64,000 nt of DNA from Branchiostoma floridae (Eukaryota; Chordata; Leptocardii; Amphioxiformes; Branchiostomatidae), in NCBI RefSeq assembly GCF_000003815.2, contig NC_049991.1:10809024-10873023 (forward strand). The letters are read 5' to 3'. A program made the position numbers and the translations under genes. Within the stretch, counting starts at the first letter, position 1, and each line of letters begins with the position of its first letter. The notes under the pieces are model-generated. The model was not told the DNA's origin, searched no databases, and worked only from the letters and a program-made list of their open reading frames with translations. Of this stretch, positions 1-12,083 are shown piece by piece.

Positions 1-8
1 ATTTCCAG

Positions 9-2908
9 GCCCTGTCTGTCATCAGGAAACAAGGCCTATCGGCAGCCATCTTTGCTCCAGGCTGGGTGCATGAAAAGCTTGGAGCTGACAATTTCTCTTC
101 AAACCAGAGCAAGTAGGTACTTTTAAGAAGAAGTGAAGGAATCTGTCATTCAGGGATTTGAGTTTCAGTCTGAAAAACTAAAAGACAACATGTTATTTTC
201 CTACTCTGCTGTGCTTTTCATGATTATTTTGTGGATAGTTTTTTGTGTGTGTTAAACTTGACCCTTCTGTGATGTCACCAGGTTTTGGAACCTTTTGTCT
301 GATCTGTGCCCCATGCATGGACCTGCAGCTCTACCTTTTGTAACATCATTCTGTCAGGGACAAGGACAGAACTTCTATATCAATGGCCAGGTAAGCCTAA
401 CTGAAGTCTGTACACATTCCTTCCATTTTTGTTTTCTGAATGTCATGCTACAGATATCAACAGATAAACATTCTGACAGTAGACAAATAGGAATTTTCTT
501 CTCAGTACTTTTTCTGCATCATTACCTAGAAAGAAGAGCATGTGGTAAGTATGATTATGTTTGGTAGTGGTTGCAGCCATTAAGAAAAGCACCATCCACT
601 GGCCAGGACGTTGTACTCAAGGCACATTACTGCTGTTTTCTGTGCAGGTTGTCAGGAGAGGCCCGTGGTACAACCTGAGTTGTCAGCAGCTCCAAGCAAC
701 ATTTACCTCAGCACAGTTCTCTCAGGGAAAGGAGCAGGCAGGGGGAAATAGAACCATGGGTGTCTGTACCAAGGACGCCTTCCATGGAGGTGGCAGCCTG
801 CTTTTGGGAGGAAACTTCACACATGCTTGTGATACTTTGTCTTTTAGGTACATGTAAAACTTTTTATTTAAATTTATGTGCAAAGAAAACATAATATGTC
901 TAACCTAATTATCAGCTTTTGCCCAATTCTGTAGACAATAGTGCAAAGTTGTCCAGCATAGCTATCTCCCAACAGGCAAAAGTAATGTTGATAGTCCCAT
1001 TATGTGATACTGTTCTTTATGTTTCAGACTGTTTAGCTCAGACATTCCAGTTCAGTCCCCTCTACTGGTCAGCTACACCTATAAGTGGAAGACAGGTGCA
1101 GACCGCGCAGCTGTGCACCTGATCCTCAGCACCTCAGGACAGACCAAACAGTGGGTTCTTATGGAGGGTGATGATAACAAGGATGGAGGTATGCAACTCT
1201 TTGTTGAGTTCTTTTGTGCATGTTTTCTCGATTAAATTGAAGTGGTAGCAGGCTATTAGTTAAGAATGTGTCCAGTTGACAAGACAAAGAAATTAGACAC
1301 ACTCTTTTGCAGCTGGTGCCTAAAGGATGCCTTGTTTCCCTTCAAATTACTTACACATGTCTTTGAAGTCAACTTCCATCTGATGTTTGAGACTAATAGG
1401 CAAAACTTGTAGGCTACTGAAAAAATAAGTTCCTTTCCAAAGTTTCCTCTCTGACTACACAAATGTATGACTGTGGCAGAGAGTAGACTTTGGTTTCATT
1501 ATAATATGATAAAAGTGTATCATTGCAAGGGATTTAAAGTTGAACTTCATCTTGCTTTACAGACATTGATAAAACATATGTAAAGAACAACACTGAAGAC
1601 AACTCAACAGGTCAAGCTGAGTTCTTCATTGCCCTTCCTGATAAGGAGTGTGACAGGCTGTACAAGGAATGTTTTGGATGTACCAGAGATGAAACAGCAG
1701 AGGAGGGCTGGTGTACAAGGTATGAAAATATAATGTTATTACATATGCATGTATGTTGTTACATGTATGTGCATTTCAAGGGGTTTGTAATTTGATACAT
1801 GAATGAACAAGTGATGCAGTTAAAAGTTGATAAGTGTTAGTCTTTTAATTTGCTTTTTATTTGGGGGCAGGGGGCTCTCAATGAATGACTCATAAGCAGT
1901 GTTGACACATACTTTTGATCCTGGTTCTTGAATCTTGGAATGCTGTTCCTGCTCAGACTATGTGCATGTGTTCCTTGGTACTGATTCCAAGTTATCCAGG
2001 CATTAATCATGTTTTTGTTACATAATGATAACCATATCATTCTGATTTCAAAAGGCTTAAAGTGAAAAAAAGGGAAATGATTGTGACCTTAATCTCCTGT
2101 CTGTGACAATTTGTTCTGACAGGTTCTACATGCTGAGGGATGATACTAGTACAGGATACAGGATTGAAGGCATCAACCTTCAGTGCTTGAGGAGAGAGGC
2201 TGTGGAAGGGGACACTGATGTGTGCCTCAGATTGGGAGAAATCAGGGTAACATTTTCCCAACAACTTTCTCATTTTTTTCAGATTACATGCCACATTGTT
2301 AGCATATGACTGCAAAATGTTAAGAAAGAAAAGTGCCATCCTCCATATTAATTGCTGCCATGGCTCAATCCTTTTGCTTGCTAAACAGAGCAAGCAAAAC
2401 AATTACCGATAAGCCGATGGTTACTTTGGAGGATGGTACCCAAGTTTCTTATCCCCAAGATACTCTATAGAAGGTTGAACTTCTAAGATGAAATAGAGTC
2501 TAGTCTGCAGCATTTAGGGTTGAATATCTTATTGTGCCACGATTTATATTCCAGATTATGAATGCTGGAGATCTTGAAAAGAAGCAGAATGCAACAGTCT
2601 CCATTGTAGCCTGCAGGGATGTCTCTTGGAAGAAGCTGCATCATCCCACAGCTACAACTCCTGCTGGTGATTCCATGGCAGCAGACACAGTACTGCTCAG
2701 TGGTACCCTCCAATGGGAGTACCCACAACTCCTGGCTTCTTGCTTTGATGTGTACTTCTCCTACAAAGGGGCAGCTGGCAATACTTCAGACAAGGTGTAT
2801 GTGGGGAGGGCACAGAACAGCATGTATCGTGTGGTAGACTTACCAGTTATACATGATGAAGCGGATAGAGACAACAGTATAGAGTTTACTGTGCTTCCAA
2901 TCCAGTGA
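9..2908 (+). CDS. ENGASE: ENGASE, cytosolic endo-beta-N-acetylglucosaminidase (GH85), C-terminal part, 7 exons
   Basis: Exons read as 9-112, 282-390, 648-847, 1028-1188, 1563-1719, 2123-2246 and 2555-2908, all with GT-AG borders and consistent phase, giving the last 402 residues. The first exon seen follows an acceptor (atttccag), so the 5' part lies outside the window. Family-typical blocks are AAIFAPGWVHEKL, LPFVTSFCQGQGQNFYING, GPWYNLSCQQLQ, DAFHGGGSLLLGG, CLRLGEIR, LSGTLQWEY and MYRVVDLPV. These correspond to the end of the GH85 barrel and the following beta-sandwich domains. The enzyme cleaves the GlcNAc-GlcNAc core of free or misfolded-glycoprotein N-glycans in the cytosol. The catalytic residues lie upstream of the window. 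The frame is open throughout, with no sign of decay. A possible ATTAAA poly(A) signal is at 3018-3023. The next gene on the same strand is histone H1, with no sign of co-regulation. Confidence 0.93.
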
Positions 2909-4775
2909 TGAAACTACAATATGTATATGTGCATATACTACTGACAATCAGGTTATAGATTTGGACATATCGAATTTTATGGCAATTTTGTATAATTGTC
3001 GTTTGATAAGACCTTTGATTAAACCCCCTTAGTGCTGGTGTTGGAAAGAAACTCAGGTACTGGTGCAGTTTGAAATTTTCAGTATATATATATTAGATAT
3101 TTTTAAAACTTTCAACTACCACTTTTGTTACTTTCATACTTACAGCAATTTTCTGTTGTAGGTATTATATTTGTAGGATGGATTACAAACAACTAGACAA
3201 ATTTAAGACAAAAGATTATTGTGTGATTTACGAGGCAATTCATGCAAGTGACCTTCTGAGTGACTCAGTAGGGATAATGCAATACAAGGGGTGATCAATA
3301 AGTCCTCGGCCTCACCCAGAAATAATAAGCACAACTCAATTTTTGAAGCATAGATGTTAAGTATAAAGTCTTTCATGAATGTGTCCTAAAATTCAAATTA
3401 TTGCCATCATTACTTTGTAGGCGACACCCAGTAACGTTAGGTAAGGTAGAAGGGGAAAAACGTGGAGAATTGAGCTGGGACCTGAGGTGCGCGGGTCAAC
3501 TTGCACTGCTAGAAGTCAGACATCCACTTCTTTCTGCTTGAAATAGGAAGAGAATCATTATCAAACATTTTGACAATGTCTTTTGTTAATGACAAAGAAT
3601 TTACGGCATGGGGAACTCGACCCACATGTCCGATCACAATTCACCCTTGTTTTTCTGAAAATTTCTCGCCACTTACCTTTGCAAAAAGCGAATGCGTGGA
3701 AAGTAATAACTGCAATGATTTGAAATCTGGAGGATATTGATAAAAGGCTTCATACTTTGAAGCTGTGCCTTAAAATTTGAGTTGTGCTTATTATGCTGGG
3801 TGAGGCCGACTCCTCGTAAGGTGTGGTCCACTGCAGAAGTGGTGATACCCTTTTGATTTTTGAAGGATATATCAACTTGATCAGTCAGTTACTTCATGGT
3901 GTTGAAGGTAAGCAGAATGTAATATAGATGTAATATATAGAATGGTAAATGTTTGCAGTGTTGTTTTGTGCATCGACTACATGGTGGCTTGTGCAATTTA
4001 TAAACACTCAACCGGGTACCCTAGCAACAGGGACGAGTGACCCTTTGCATTCCTTATTGATATCGTTACCAGCAAGTCAAGCTACATATAACTTATAAGT
4101 CTGGATTGTACGAGCTTATTCTTCAGAATAAATCTTTATGAATGGTTTTAAACGTTTTTATTGAAGCAATCCCGGTCCCGTCGACCTTACAGTACATGGC
4201 CGCCAGAAATTTGCATACACGAGTGCTGCAGGGAAGCAGTATTTGGGGGTGTCAAGAGGAATTAGCGAAGTTACACTCAACTTACGTTAACTAAGATTTA
4301 TTCGTATATTCATCTAACAATTTCACATGATCAGTGGATCAATAAGAAGCTCATTTCAACTGATTATCGCCGAACCAAGTACCAAGCTATGGAATGTTTG
4401 CATACCAAAATCCGCCATGACACTTCTCAAATGTGTTCGAGGTCCTCTACTTTTGTCGTGATTTTCACCACAATGGAATGTAAAGAGACTTAAATTTTCA
4501 TAGCATTGAAGTCCTAATAGTTTTGTTTCTTTATAAAAGTATTAGGTAACCCGTCCAAACCAGTTATTTTGTAACGACACGCCAGTTTTCACAAGGTACC
4601 GGTTTCAAGAAGTGTTATCTCTTTACAAACAGGTAAATTATTTCCACCAAGACCAACACACACATAGAAAGTCATATAGGACAGAAGTACCATACCCTTA
4701 GCTATGAATCTTTATCATCTCCGTTGGTCTGGTTCTCTTTATAAGCTCAGGAACGCTGCTCCAAGTTGGGCACAC
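2909..4775. other. ENGASE 3' flank and intergenic DNA
   Basis: This holds the presumed ENGASE 3' UTR (ATTAAA at 3018), a degenerate mariner-like inverted-repeat element (3284-3830), and about 900 bp in which I see no coding signal before the H1 promoter. Confidence 0.6.
3284..3830. mobile_element. degenerate mariner-like MITE with about 95-bp terminal inverted repeats
   Basis: The block near 3300-3395 (CCTCGGCCTCACCCAG, then ATAATAAGCACAACTCAA) reappears reverse-complemented near 3715-3815. The similarity extends about 95 bp inward with scattered mismatches. The left end reads CAAGGGGTGATCAATAAGTC after a TA dinucleotide, which resembles Tc1/mariner ends. The right tip is eroded, so the second TA is uncertain. 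There is no open transposase frame inside, so this is non-autonomous. Confidence 0.72.
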
Positions 4776-4867
4776 AAACACAGATAGAGACTCGGGAAGC
4801 CATTTTCCCGTAGCACTCAATGTGAAATCCGGGTTGCTTCCTAGCAGGTCCGCACTACGTGTATATA
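4776..4867 (+). promoter_or_regulatory. histone H1 promoter: H1 box, 18-bp shared motif, TATA
   Basis: AAACACA at 4776-4782 matches the H1-specific AC box known from animal H1 promoters. GCTTCCTAGCAGGTCCGC at 4836-4853 is a 16/18 match to a motif upstream of both H2B genes. TATATA lies at 4862-4867, about 70 bp before the H1 start codon. Confidence 0.75.
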
Positions 4868-4937
4868 CAACAGCTGATCGCGTCACACAGCAATACTCTG
4901 CTAGACTATCAGAGCATTACCTATCACCTCCGTGAAA

Positions 4938-5477
4938 ATGTCTGACGCTCCGAAGAAGGCCGCTAAGCCCAGGAAGCCTAAGGCTCCTGCGGCTCATCCA
5001 CCAAGCCGAACCATGATCACCGCTGCGATCGAATCCTTGAAGGAACGCAATGGTTCTTCCTTCGCAGCCATCAAGAAGTACGTGGCGGCCAACTACAAGT
5101 TTGACGTGGAGAAGCAGGGCCATGTCCTGAAACGGTCGCTGAAGAGCATGGTCGTCGGCGGGACCCTCATCCAAACCAAGGGTACTGGTGCCTCCGGCTC
5201 CTTCAAAATCAGCGTGGCAGCGAAGAAGGCAGCTAAGCCCAAGAAGCCAAAGGTGAAGAAGGCAGCTAAGCCCAAGAAGCCAAAGGTGAAGAAGGCTGCC
5301 AAGCCCAAGAAGCCAAAGGCAAAGAAGTCCCCGAAGAAGGCAAAGAAACCTGCAGCGAAGAAAGCCAAGCCAGCCAAGAAACCAGCTGCAAAGAAGGCCA
5401 AACCTGCAAAGAAGGCAGCGAAGAAGCCAGCCAAAAAGGCAGCAAAGAAGCCCGCCAAGAAGGCTGCCAAGAAGTGA
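4938..5477 (+). CDS. H1: linker histone H1
   Basis: A 179-residue intronless reading frame. The start is the ATG at 4938 (context aaaATGtct, protein MSDAPKKAAK); an upstream in-frame GTG is not used. The N-terminal tail is short and basic. The winged-helix globular domain covers about residues 17-90 (HPPSRTMITAAIESLKERNG, then FAAIKKYVAANYKFD, then GASGSFKI). The long C-terminal tail has three KAAKPKKPK-type repeats and then KKPAKKAAKK repeats, as expected for chromatin compaction. The protein binds nucleosomal linker DNA. Regulation is that of a replication-dependent histone: H1 box and TATA upstream, a 3' stem-loop at 5501-5516, no intron and no nearby poly(A) signal. It is the first gene of the six-gene cluster. 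Confidence 0.97.
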   Translation: MSDAPKKAAKPRKPKAPAAHPPSRTMITAAIESLKERNGSSFAAIKKYVAANYKFDVEKQGHVLKRSLKSMVVGGTLIQTKGTGASGSFKISVAAKKAAKPKKPKVKKAAKPKKPKVKKAAKPKKPKAKKSPKKAKKPAAKKAKPAKKPAAKKAKPAKKAAKKPAKKAAKKPAKKAAKK

Positions 5478-5500
5478 GCGGTGAACGACCAAAACATACC

Positions 5501-5516
5501 GGCCCTTTTCAGGGCC
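5501..5516 (+). terminator. histone 3' stem-loop of H1
   Basis: GGCCCTTTTCAGGGCC forms a 6-bp stem with loop TTTC, followed by ACCCA. This is the SLBP site for U7-dependent 3' processing. A purine-rich CCAGAAAG follows as the likely histone downstream element. Confidence 0.95.
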
Positions 5517-5755
5517 ACCCACTTCATCCAGAAAGTGCTGTATCATTCATGTACTGTACTGTAGTTCTTCACCGTCTTCATGTTATATTACATTCGATTC
5601 TCAATAGTCTCTGTATGATGTCTCTAGTTTCTGTACAGATCTGAACAGCTTCATCTTGACGTCCTGACCATGTTGTGTGTACATTTATTTTGGGGGCGTG
5701 TCCCCTGTGCTGAAAGAGTGGAGTAGAGTAGAGTTATTATATAACGTCCTTGATG

Positions 5756-5780
5756 CAAGGAGGTTTTTTCAACCTCCTTG
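5756..5780. repeat. 25-bp palindrome AAGGAGGTT/AACCTCCTT, copy 1
   Basis: Perfect 10-bp arms (CAAGGAGGTT and AACCTCCTTG) flank a short T-rich loop. The same palindrome occurs at 33140-33164. Confidence 0.8.
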
Positions 5781-5913
5781 GTACAAGTCCAGTTACCATC
5801 AGATTACTAAAAAAAGTCTTTTCGTAGCAGAAAAAATCGACGAAAAAACTTGGCCCTCCTTTGGAATTATCGAAAACAAGGCCCCTTGCATGGACAGTAA
5901 TAATTAGCCTGGT

Positions 5914-5947
5914 ATCCAGCCGTATTATGGCTATAATACGGCTGGAT
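5914..5947. repeat. hairpin with perfect 15-bp arms
   Basis: ATCCAGCCGTATTAT at 5914-5928 and its exact reverse complement at 5933-5947 leave a 4-base loop. AT-rich TAATAATT-like sequence lies on both sides and could be an eroded target duplication. Confidence 0.75.
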
Positions 5948-6005
5948 AAATAATAATTGTAATTTGTCAAATAGGCTGAAAATTTTCCAGGGAGAGTTCA
6001 ATTAC

Positions 6006-6093
6006 TAGCCTGGATACCATACACCAACCTCAAAAATACCTTTCCTGCACGATATATACTTTGAGATCGGGCTGGGGTTTGGTAACCAGGGTA
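6006..6093. mobile_element. 88-bp palindromic MITE (TAGCCTGG family), copy 1
   Basis: It begins TAGCCTGGATACCATAC and ends GGTAACCAGGGTA, an imperfect palindrome. A second copy in opposite orientation lies at 24447-24537. It is flanked by TTCAATTAC (5997-6005) and TTCATTTAC (6094-6102), an 8/9 match consistent with an aged 9-bp target-site duplication. Confidence 0.82.
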
Positions 6094-6584
6094 TTCATTT
6101 ACATACCTATTCAGCCTTTTTCTCTTTTGATTCTTATTATTACTCCTTTGACATTTTTGCACTGTTGCTTTCAGTATATACTTGTTCCATGAGTTTATGC
6201 CACAACAAAAAAGGGCTCATATCTATCTTCATACAATGCTTAGATCAAATTGGCCGACCACTTCTGGTTCATCCCAAAAACATTTCTCTATTTCTTGTTC
6301 CATTTGACAGGTTTTTTCACGTTTTATCATTTTTTGTGGAATTCATATTTTTGGTCTCCTAATACAGGGAGATAAATCAAACTAAGAAATACTACAAGGG
6401 GACATGACACTGGGTAAGATAAATAAAACCCAAGATTTTTTATTATTTCTATTTAATATCAAGGAGGTAAAAATCAACTTTGCTTCTAATCATTCTTTTC
6501 AAAGAGGTTCTTTTCTGGCGTCAAATGAGTCTCAGGGACAAAAGTGAAAGTCTGGCCTGGTGAAAGTCGTCACTGGATCGACAA

Positions 6585-6675
6585 CCAATCAGAGTGCTCT
6601 ACTTCTGAGCCAATCACACCAAAGGTTCTGACCAATCAGATTTATCGTTGTACAGGCTACAATAACGTATAAAAA
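6585..6675 (+). promoter_or_regulatory. histone H3 promoter: three CCAAT boxes and TATA
   Basis: CCAAT occurs at 6585-6589, 6610-6614 and 6632-6636, and TATAAAAA at 6668-6675, about 60 bp before the H3 start codon. This is a strong replication-dependent histone layout. Confidence 0.85.
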
Positions 6676-6678
6676 TGA

Positions 6679-7143
<465 letters not shown>

Positions 7144-7169
7144 ACACCTACCCTGAACGAACTAACCCC

Positions 7170-7185
7170 GGCCCTTTTCAGGGCC
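7170..7185 (+). terminator. histone 3' stem-loop of H3
   Basis: GGCCCTTTTCAGGGCC followed by ACCCACA and then CTGAAAGAACT (downstream element), 27 bp after the stop codon. Confidence 0.95.
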
Positions 7186-7532
7186 ACCCACATCCTCTGA
7201 AAGAACTATGTTGTCCACCTTTTGCCACTGCGTGCTTTCTGATTAAACTCACGTTAAGTTCTTGTGTTTCTATTTCTGTAAAGCGTATATCACAGTAGGG
7301 TCCAATAGTGGGACCATGCATATCCAGGTGAACCAAAAATCAGTAGGTGGGGTACAGACTCGGGTATTATGGGCTTTCACATATTATTAGGCTATATGCA
7401 GATGAACAACGTATTTATTTCTTTTTCTGGTCGGCCGATGTTTTAACCTTCCAAACATCGTTTGTTGTGAGGTAATTTACAGAAAATTTTACACATCCAA
7501 TGTGGTTCTGAGGCTTGACGGTTGACCGTCGT
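7186..7532. other. H3-H2B intergenic spacer
   Basis: AT-rich spacer. I see no gene or recognisable repeat. The H2B promoter begins at its right end. Confidence 0.55.
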
Positions 7533-7600
7533 GCTTCCTACCACGTCCGCAATACCAACAACGCTGTGATCCAAAAATTTGCATACGATTGAGTATAAAT
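7533..7600 (+). promoter_or_regulatory. H2B promoter (copy 1): shared 18-mer, octamer, TATA
   Basis: GCTTCCTACCACGTCCGC lies at 7533-7550, ATTTGCAT at 7577-7584 (the octamer site typical of H2B promoters) and TATAAAT at 7594-7600. The second H2B gene has the same three elements in the same order. Confidence 0.85.
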
Positions 7601-7652
7601 ATGCTGTGCCCCAATAGGTATACACTTCACATCCGATTCAAAGATAGTGAAC

Positions 7653-8018
7653 ATGCCGCCGAAAGGAGGTGGAAAAGCTGCGAAGAAGGCCGGTAAGGCT
7701 AGGCCCGCCGGAGCCAAGGGCAAGAGGAGGAGAAAGAGGAGGGAGACCTTCGGTGTCTACATCTACAAGGTGCTCAAGCAGGTGCACCCCGACACCGGTG
7801 TCTCCAGCAAGGCCATGGGTATCATGAACTCCTTCGTCAACGACATCTTCGAGCGCATCGCCGCTGAGGCTTCCCGCCTGGCTCACTACAACAAGCGCTC
7901 CACCATCAGCAGCCGGGAGATCCAGACCGCCGTGCGTCTGCTCCTGCCTGGTGAGCTGGCCAAGCACGCCGTCAGCGAGGGCACCAAGGCCGTCACCAAG
8001 TACACCAGCTCCAAGTAA
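7653..8018 (+). CDS. H2B: histone H2B, copy 1
   Basis: 121 residues from the ATG at 7653 ([20 protein letters not shown]). The basic tail is followed by the H2B fold (ESVYIYK equivalent [18 protein letters not shown], then [15 protein letters not shown]) and ends AVTKYTSSK, with the conserved ubiquitin-acceptor lysine. It forms dimers with H2A. It differs from the copy at 10437 only in the tail-fold junction ([10 protein letters not shown] versus [10 protein letters not shown]) and at one Ala/Gly after FERIA. The last 150 coding bases read identical at the DNA level, which suggests recent duplication or gene conversion. It is intronless, with a 3' stem-loop. Confidence 0.98.
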   Translation: MPPKGGGKAAKKAGKARPAGAKGKRRRKRRETFGVYIYKVLKQVHPDTGVSSKAMGIMNSFVNDIFERIAAEASRLAHYNKRSTISSREIQTAVRLLLPGELAKHAVSEGTKAVTKYTSSK

Positions 8019-8047
8019 ACTGCCTGACCGCCCGACCAGCATACCCC

Positions 8048-8063
8048 GGCCCTTTTCAGGGCC
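8048..8063 (+). terminator. histone 3' stem-loop of H2B copy 1
   Basis: GGCCCTTTTCAGGGCC then ACCCACATCTTCCAGAAAGA. The stem-loop, flanks and downstream element match H2B copy 2 almost exactly. Confidence 0.95.
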
Positions 8064-9071
<1,008 letters not shown>

Positions 9072-9097
9072 ATTATCTGACTACAAACGACGACCCC

Positions 9098-9113
9098 GGC
9101 CCTTTTAAGGGCC
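9098..9113 (+). terminator. histone 3' stem-loop of H4, variant loop
   Basis: GGCCCTTTTAAGGGCC has the same stem as its neighbours, but the loop reads TTTA instead of TTTC. The ACCCACA flank and a CTAAAGAA downstream element are kept. Confidence 0.92.
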
Positions 9114-9553
9114 ACCCACATCCTCCTAAAGAATTGTATCGTAACTGTCAGCACGACTTGGTGTTAAATGCACAACTTTAACTAACAGGCCATTGCACAG
9201 CCATGGGAGGGTTCACTAAATAGTGTAGTATGAAACATAAAGAATCGAAAAGTTGTCGATGCGTACCAAATAGGTTAGTCTCCAAGCAGACCCTTTCAGT
9301 GCCTTAGAGATATTATCAAAGCTGGCAAAGGAGTATAGCCGGGCAAAGGGAGTCAAACGGGCATCGCTATACTAAAACTGTTAAATGCAACGGATAAATT
9401 TCAATTTGATGTTGTTCCTATGTACACCTGAAGAAGATTATTGACCATCCTGTTAGCTTAACACCGGCATTAGCAACCTGTACCTAGCCCGTCAACATTC
9501 TAAAGGTCATTTCAGAGCGTGATCAACAACAGTTCTCTTGGGAGTGAGTGGGT
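9114..9553. other. H4-H2A convergent spacer
   Basis: I see no gene. The only recognisable content is a truncated MITE end at about 9275-9372. Confidence 0.6.
9275..9372. mobile_element. truncated end of the CTCCAAGCAGA MITE family
   Basis: It starts TTAGTCTCCAAGCAGACC and continues with ATCAAAGCTGGCAAAGGAGT and AGCCGG. This parallels the left end of the element at 20699 (TCTCCAAGCAGATCC, ATCAAAGCTGCCAAAGGAGT, AGCCGG). I see no matching right end nearby. Confidence 0.65.
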
Positions 9554-9569
9554 GGCCCTGAAAAGGGCC
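9554..9569 (-). terminator. histone 3' stem-loop of H2A
   Basis: On the minus strand this reads GGCCCTTTTCAGGGCC followed by ACCCAC, 25 bp downstream of the H2A stop codon. Confidence 0.95.
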
Positions 9570-9593
9570 GGGGTCTTGGTTCAGGCGATGAAT

Positions 9594-10436
<843 letters not shown>

Positions 10437-10802
10437 ATGCCACCCAAAGGAGGAGGAAAAGCCGCCAAGAAGGCCGGTAAGGCCAGGCCTGCTGGGGCCA
10501 AAGGCAAGAGGAGGAGAAGGAGAAAGGAGTCTTTCGGCGTGTACATCTACAAGGTGCTCAAGCAGGTGCATCCCGACACCGGTGTCTCCAGCAAGGCCAT
10601 GGGCATCATGAACTCCTTTGTCAACGACATCTTCGAGCGTATCGCTGGTGAGGCTTCCCGCCTGGCTCACTACAACAAGCGCTCCACCATCAGCAGCCGG
10701 GAGATCCAGACCGCCGTGCGTCTGCTCCTGCCTGGTGAGCTGGCCAAGCACGCCGTCAGCGAGGGCACCAAGGCCGTCACCAAGTACACCAGCTCCAAGT
10801 AG
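10437..10802 (+). CDS. H2B: histone H2B, copy 2
   Basis: 121 residues from the ATG at 10437. The tail [20 protein letters not shown] is the same as in copy 1, then [15 protein letters not shown], the complete fold, and the end AVTKYTSSK. It has an independent promoter with the same element order as copy 1 and is head-to-head with H2A. The identical 3' coding sequence and near-identical 3' UTR compared with 7868-8090 contrast with divergent upstream spacers, which points to gene conversion of the gene body. It is the last gene of the cluster. Confidence 0.98.
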   Translation: MPPKGGGKAAKKAGKARPAGAKGKRRRRRKESFGVYIYKVLKQVHPDTGVSSKAMGIMNSFVNDIFERIAGEASRLAHYNKRSTISSREIQTAVRLLLPGELAKHAVSEGTKAVTKYTSSK

Positions 10803-10827
10803 ACTGACCGCCTGACCAGTATACCCC

Positions 10828-10843
10828 GGCCCTTTTCAGGGCC
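10828..10843 (+). terminator. histone 3' stem-loop of H2B copy 2
   Basis: GGCCCTTTTCAGGGCC with ACCCACATCTTCCAGAAAGA downstream, as in copy 1. Confidence 0.95.
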
Positions 10844-11927
10844 ACCCACATCTTCCAGAAAGAACCGTATTGTTTCACCAGATTGACACTGTATGTAGCT
10901 CCATGCAATACTAACCTTAAATTTTGGTACGTAGACAACACAAGCTTTCAGTAGCATAACCTGCTGGATCACGATATCCGCCACATTCTAGCGTTAGGCA
11001 GGGGGTTACTAGTACACTCTATTGGTCTTATATGTTTTGTTTCTCGTATCCATCATGATGATGATTGCAGTCTGCAAAATCCAGCAGGCTCCTAGGATCC
11101 TGTGCATGCATTGAAGACGTGAAAAACAGTGAATGGGTAACGTACAACCAAGGAGCTGGAAGTCACACTGGCTTTGATTAACTTAGCAAGTAACTTTAGA
11201 GTAGAGTAGAGTTTTAGGCGCGCGGCGTTGAGTTCCTATCCCTTAGTTGATATCCTGGCTCGTGAAAGTTGAAAGTCACAAATCAGTGTTTACCCAGAAA
11301 GTCAACACCTGCGCACCAAGAAGCCTCAGGAGGCTAGGCAAGGCCGTGTTTGCTGCTTGCATTTGTTATTGCATGCATTTGTTCATGCAGTCTTGCAACA
11401 AGCCAACAGGGGGCATTGATGTCATTTCGTCCAAAATGGCTACCAGTAATGTAGAGGAAGCATGTGCGGACTGGTACTAAAAGCGACTTGGAAGCTCTAG
11501 ATTTATCGTAACCCTGGATTCCTTGAAAAGAGGTTGGTAACGGTACGGCGGTTTAGGTAAGATATTTTTGGTTAGTTGGAACGTCAATCTATCGCTGTGT
11601 GAGGGGACACTTCACTAGTACTGTTACTTACTCAGTAGAAGTGCATGTTGTGGGAGGGGGGCTGTATATCTACTTTCTGAAAAGCCCGTTTTTCAGCATT
11701 TGCGAACTTTTCTGATAGCTTGACGTATAATTTGTTCAACTTCTAGTTATGGCTCTATGACCTGTACCTATCTGTACACTCTGTTTCTTCATGTGTCGTC
11801 AAATGCTGAAAAACAAAACCCACGCGAGCGTGCGAATGAAAAAGAACAAGGAGAAGAGAGAGAGAGAGAGAGAAAAAAAAATGGTCCTAATGGGGCGGAA
11901 AAAGCTCAGGAAGATTTAGCTGGGGCT

Positions 11928-12027
11928 NNNNNNNNNNNNNNNNNNNNNNNNNNNNNNNNNNNNNNNNNNNNNNNNNNNNNNNNNNNNNNNNNNNNNNNNN
12001 NNNNNNNNNNNNNNNNNNNNNNNNNNN
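11928..12027. other. assembly gap (100 N)
   Basis: Exactly 100 N, next to a GA-rich run and a GC-rich repeat. The true length is unknown. Confidence 1.
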
Positions 12028-12083
12028 CATCTCTTCATGTGTTTTCCGGTGTTTATCTGCATTTTCCGGTAAAAAGGCTGACC

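Larger units (their letters stand above)
5517..6584. other. intergenic DNA between H1 and the H3 promoter
   Basis: I see no gene here. The region holds three palindromic insertions: a small AAGGAGGTT hairpin at 5756-5780, a 15-bp-arm hairpin at 5914-5947, and an 88-bp MITE at 6006-6093. The rest is AT-rich with no supported coding frame. Confidence 0.6.

Noticed and set aside
4917-5546. Long open frames antisense to H1
   Set aside because: They mirror the lysine-rich repeat codons of H1 and have no independent support. The same applies to antisense frames over the other histones.
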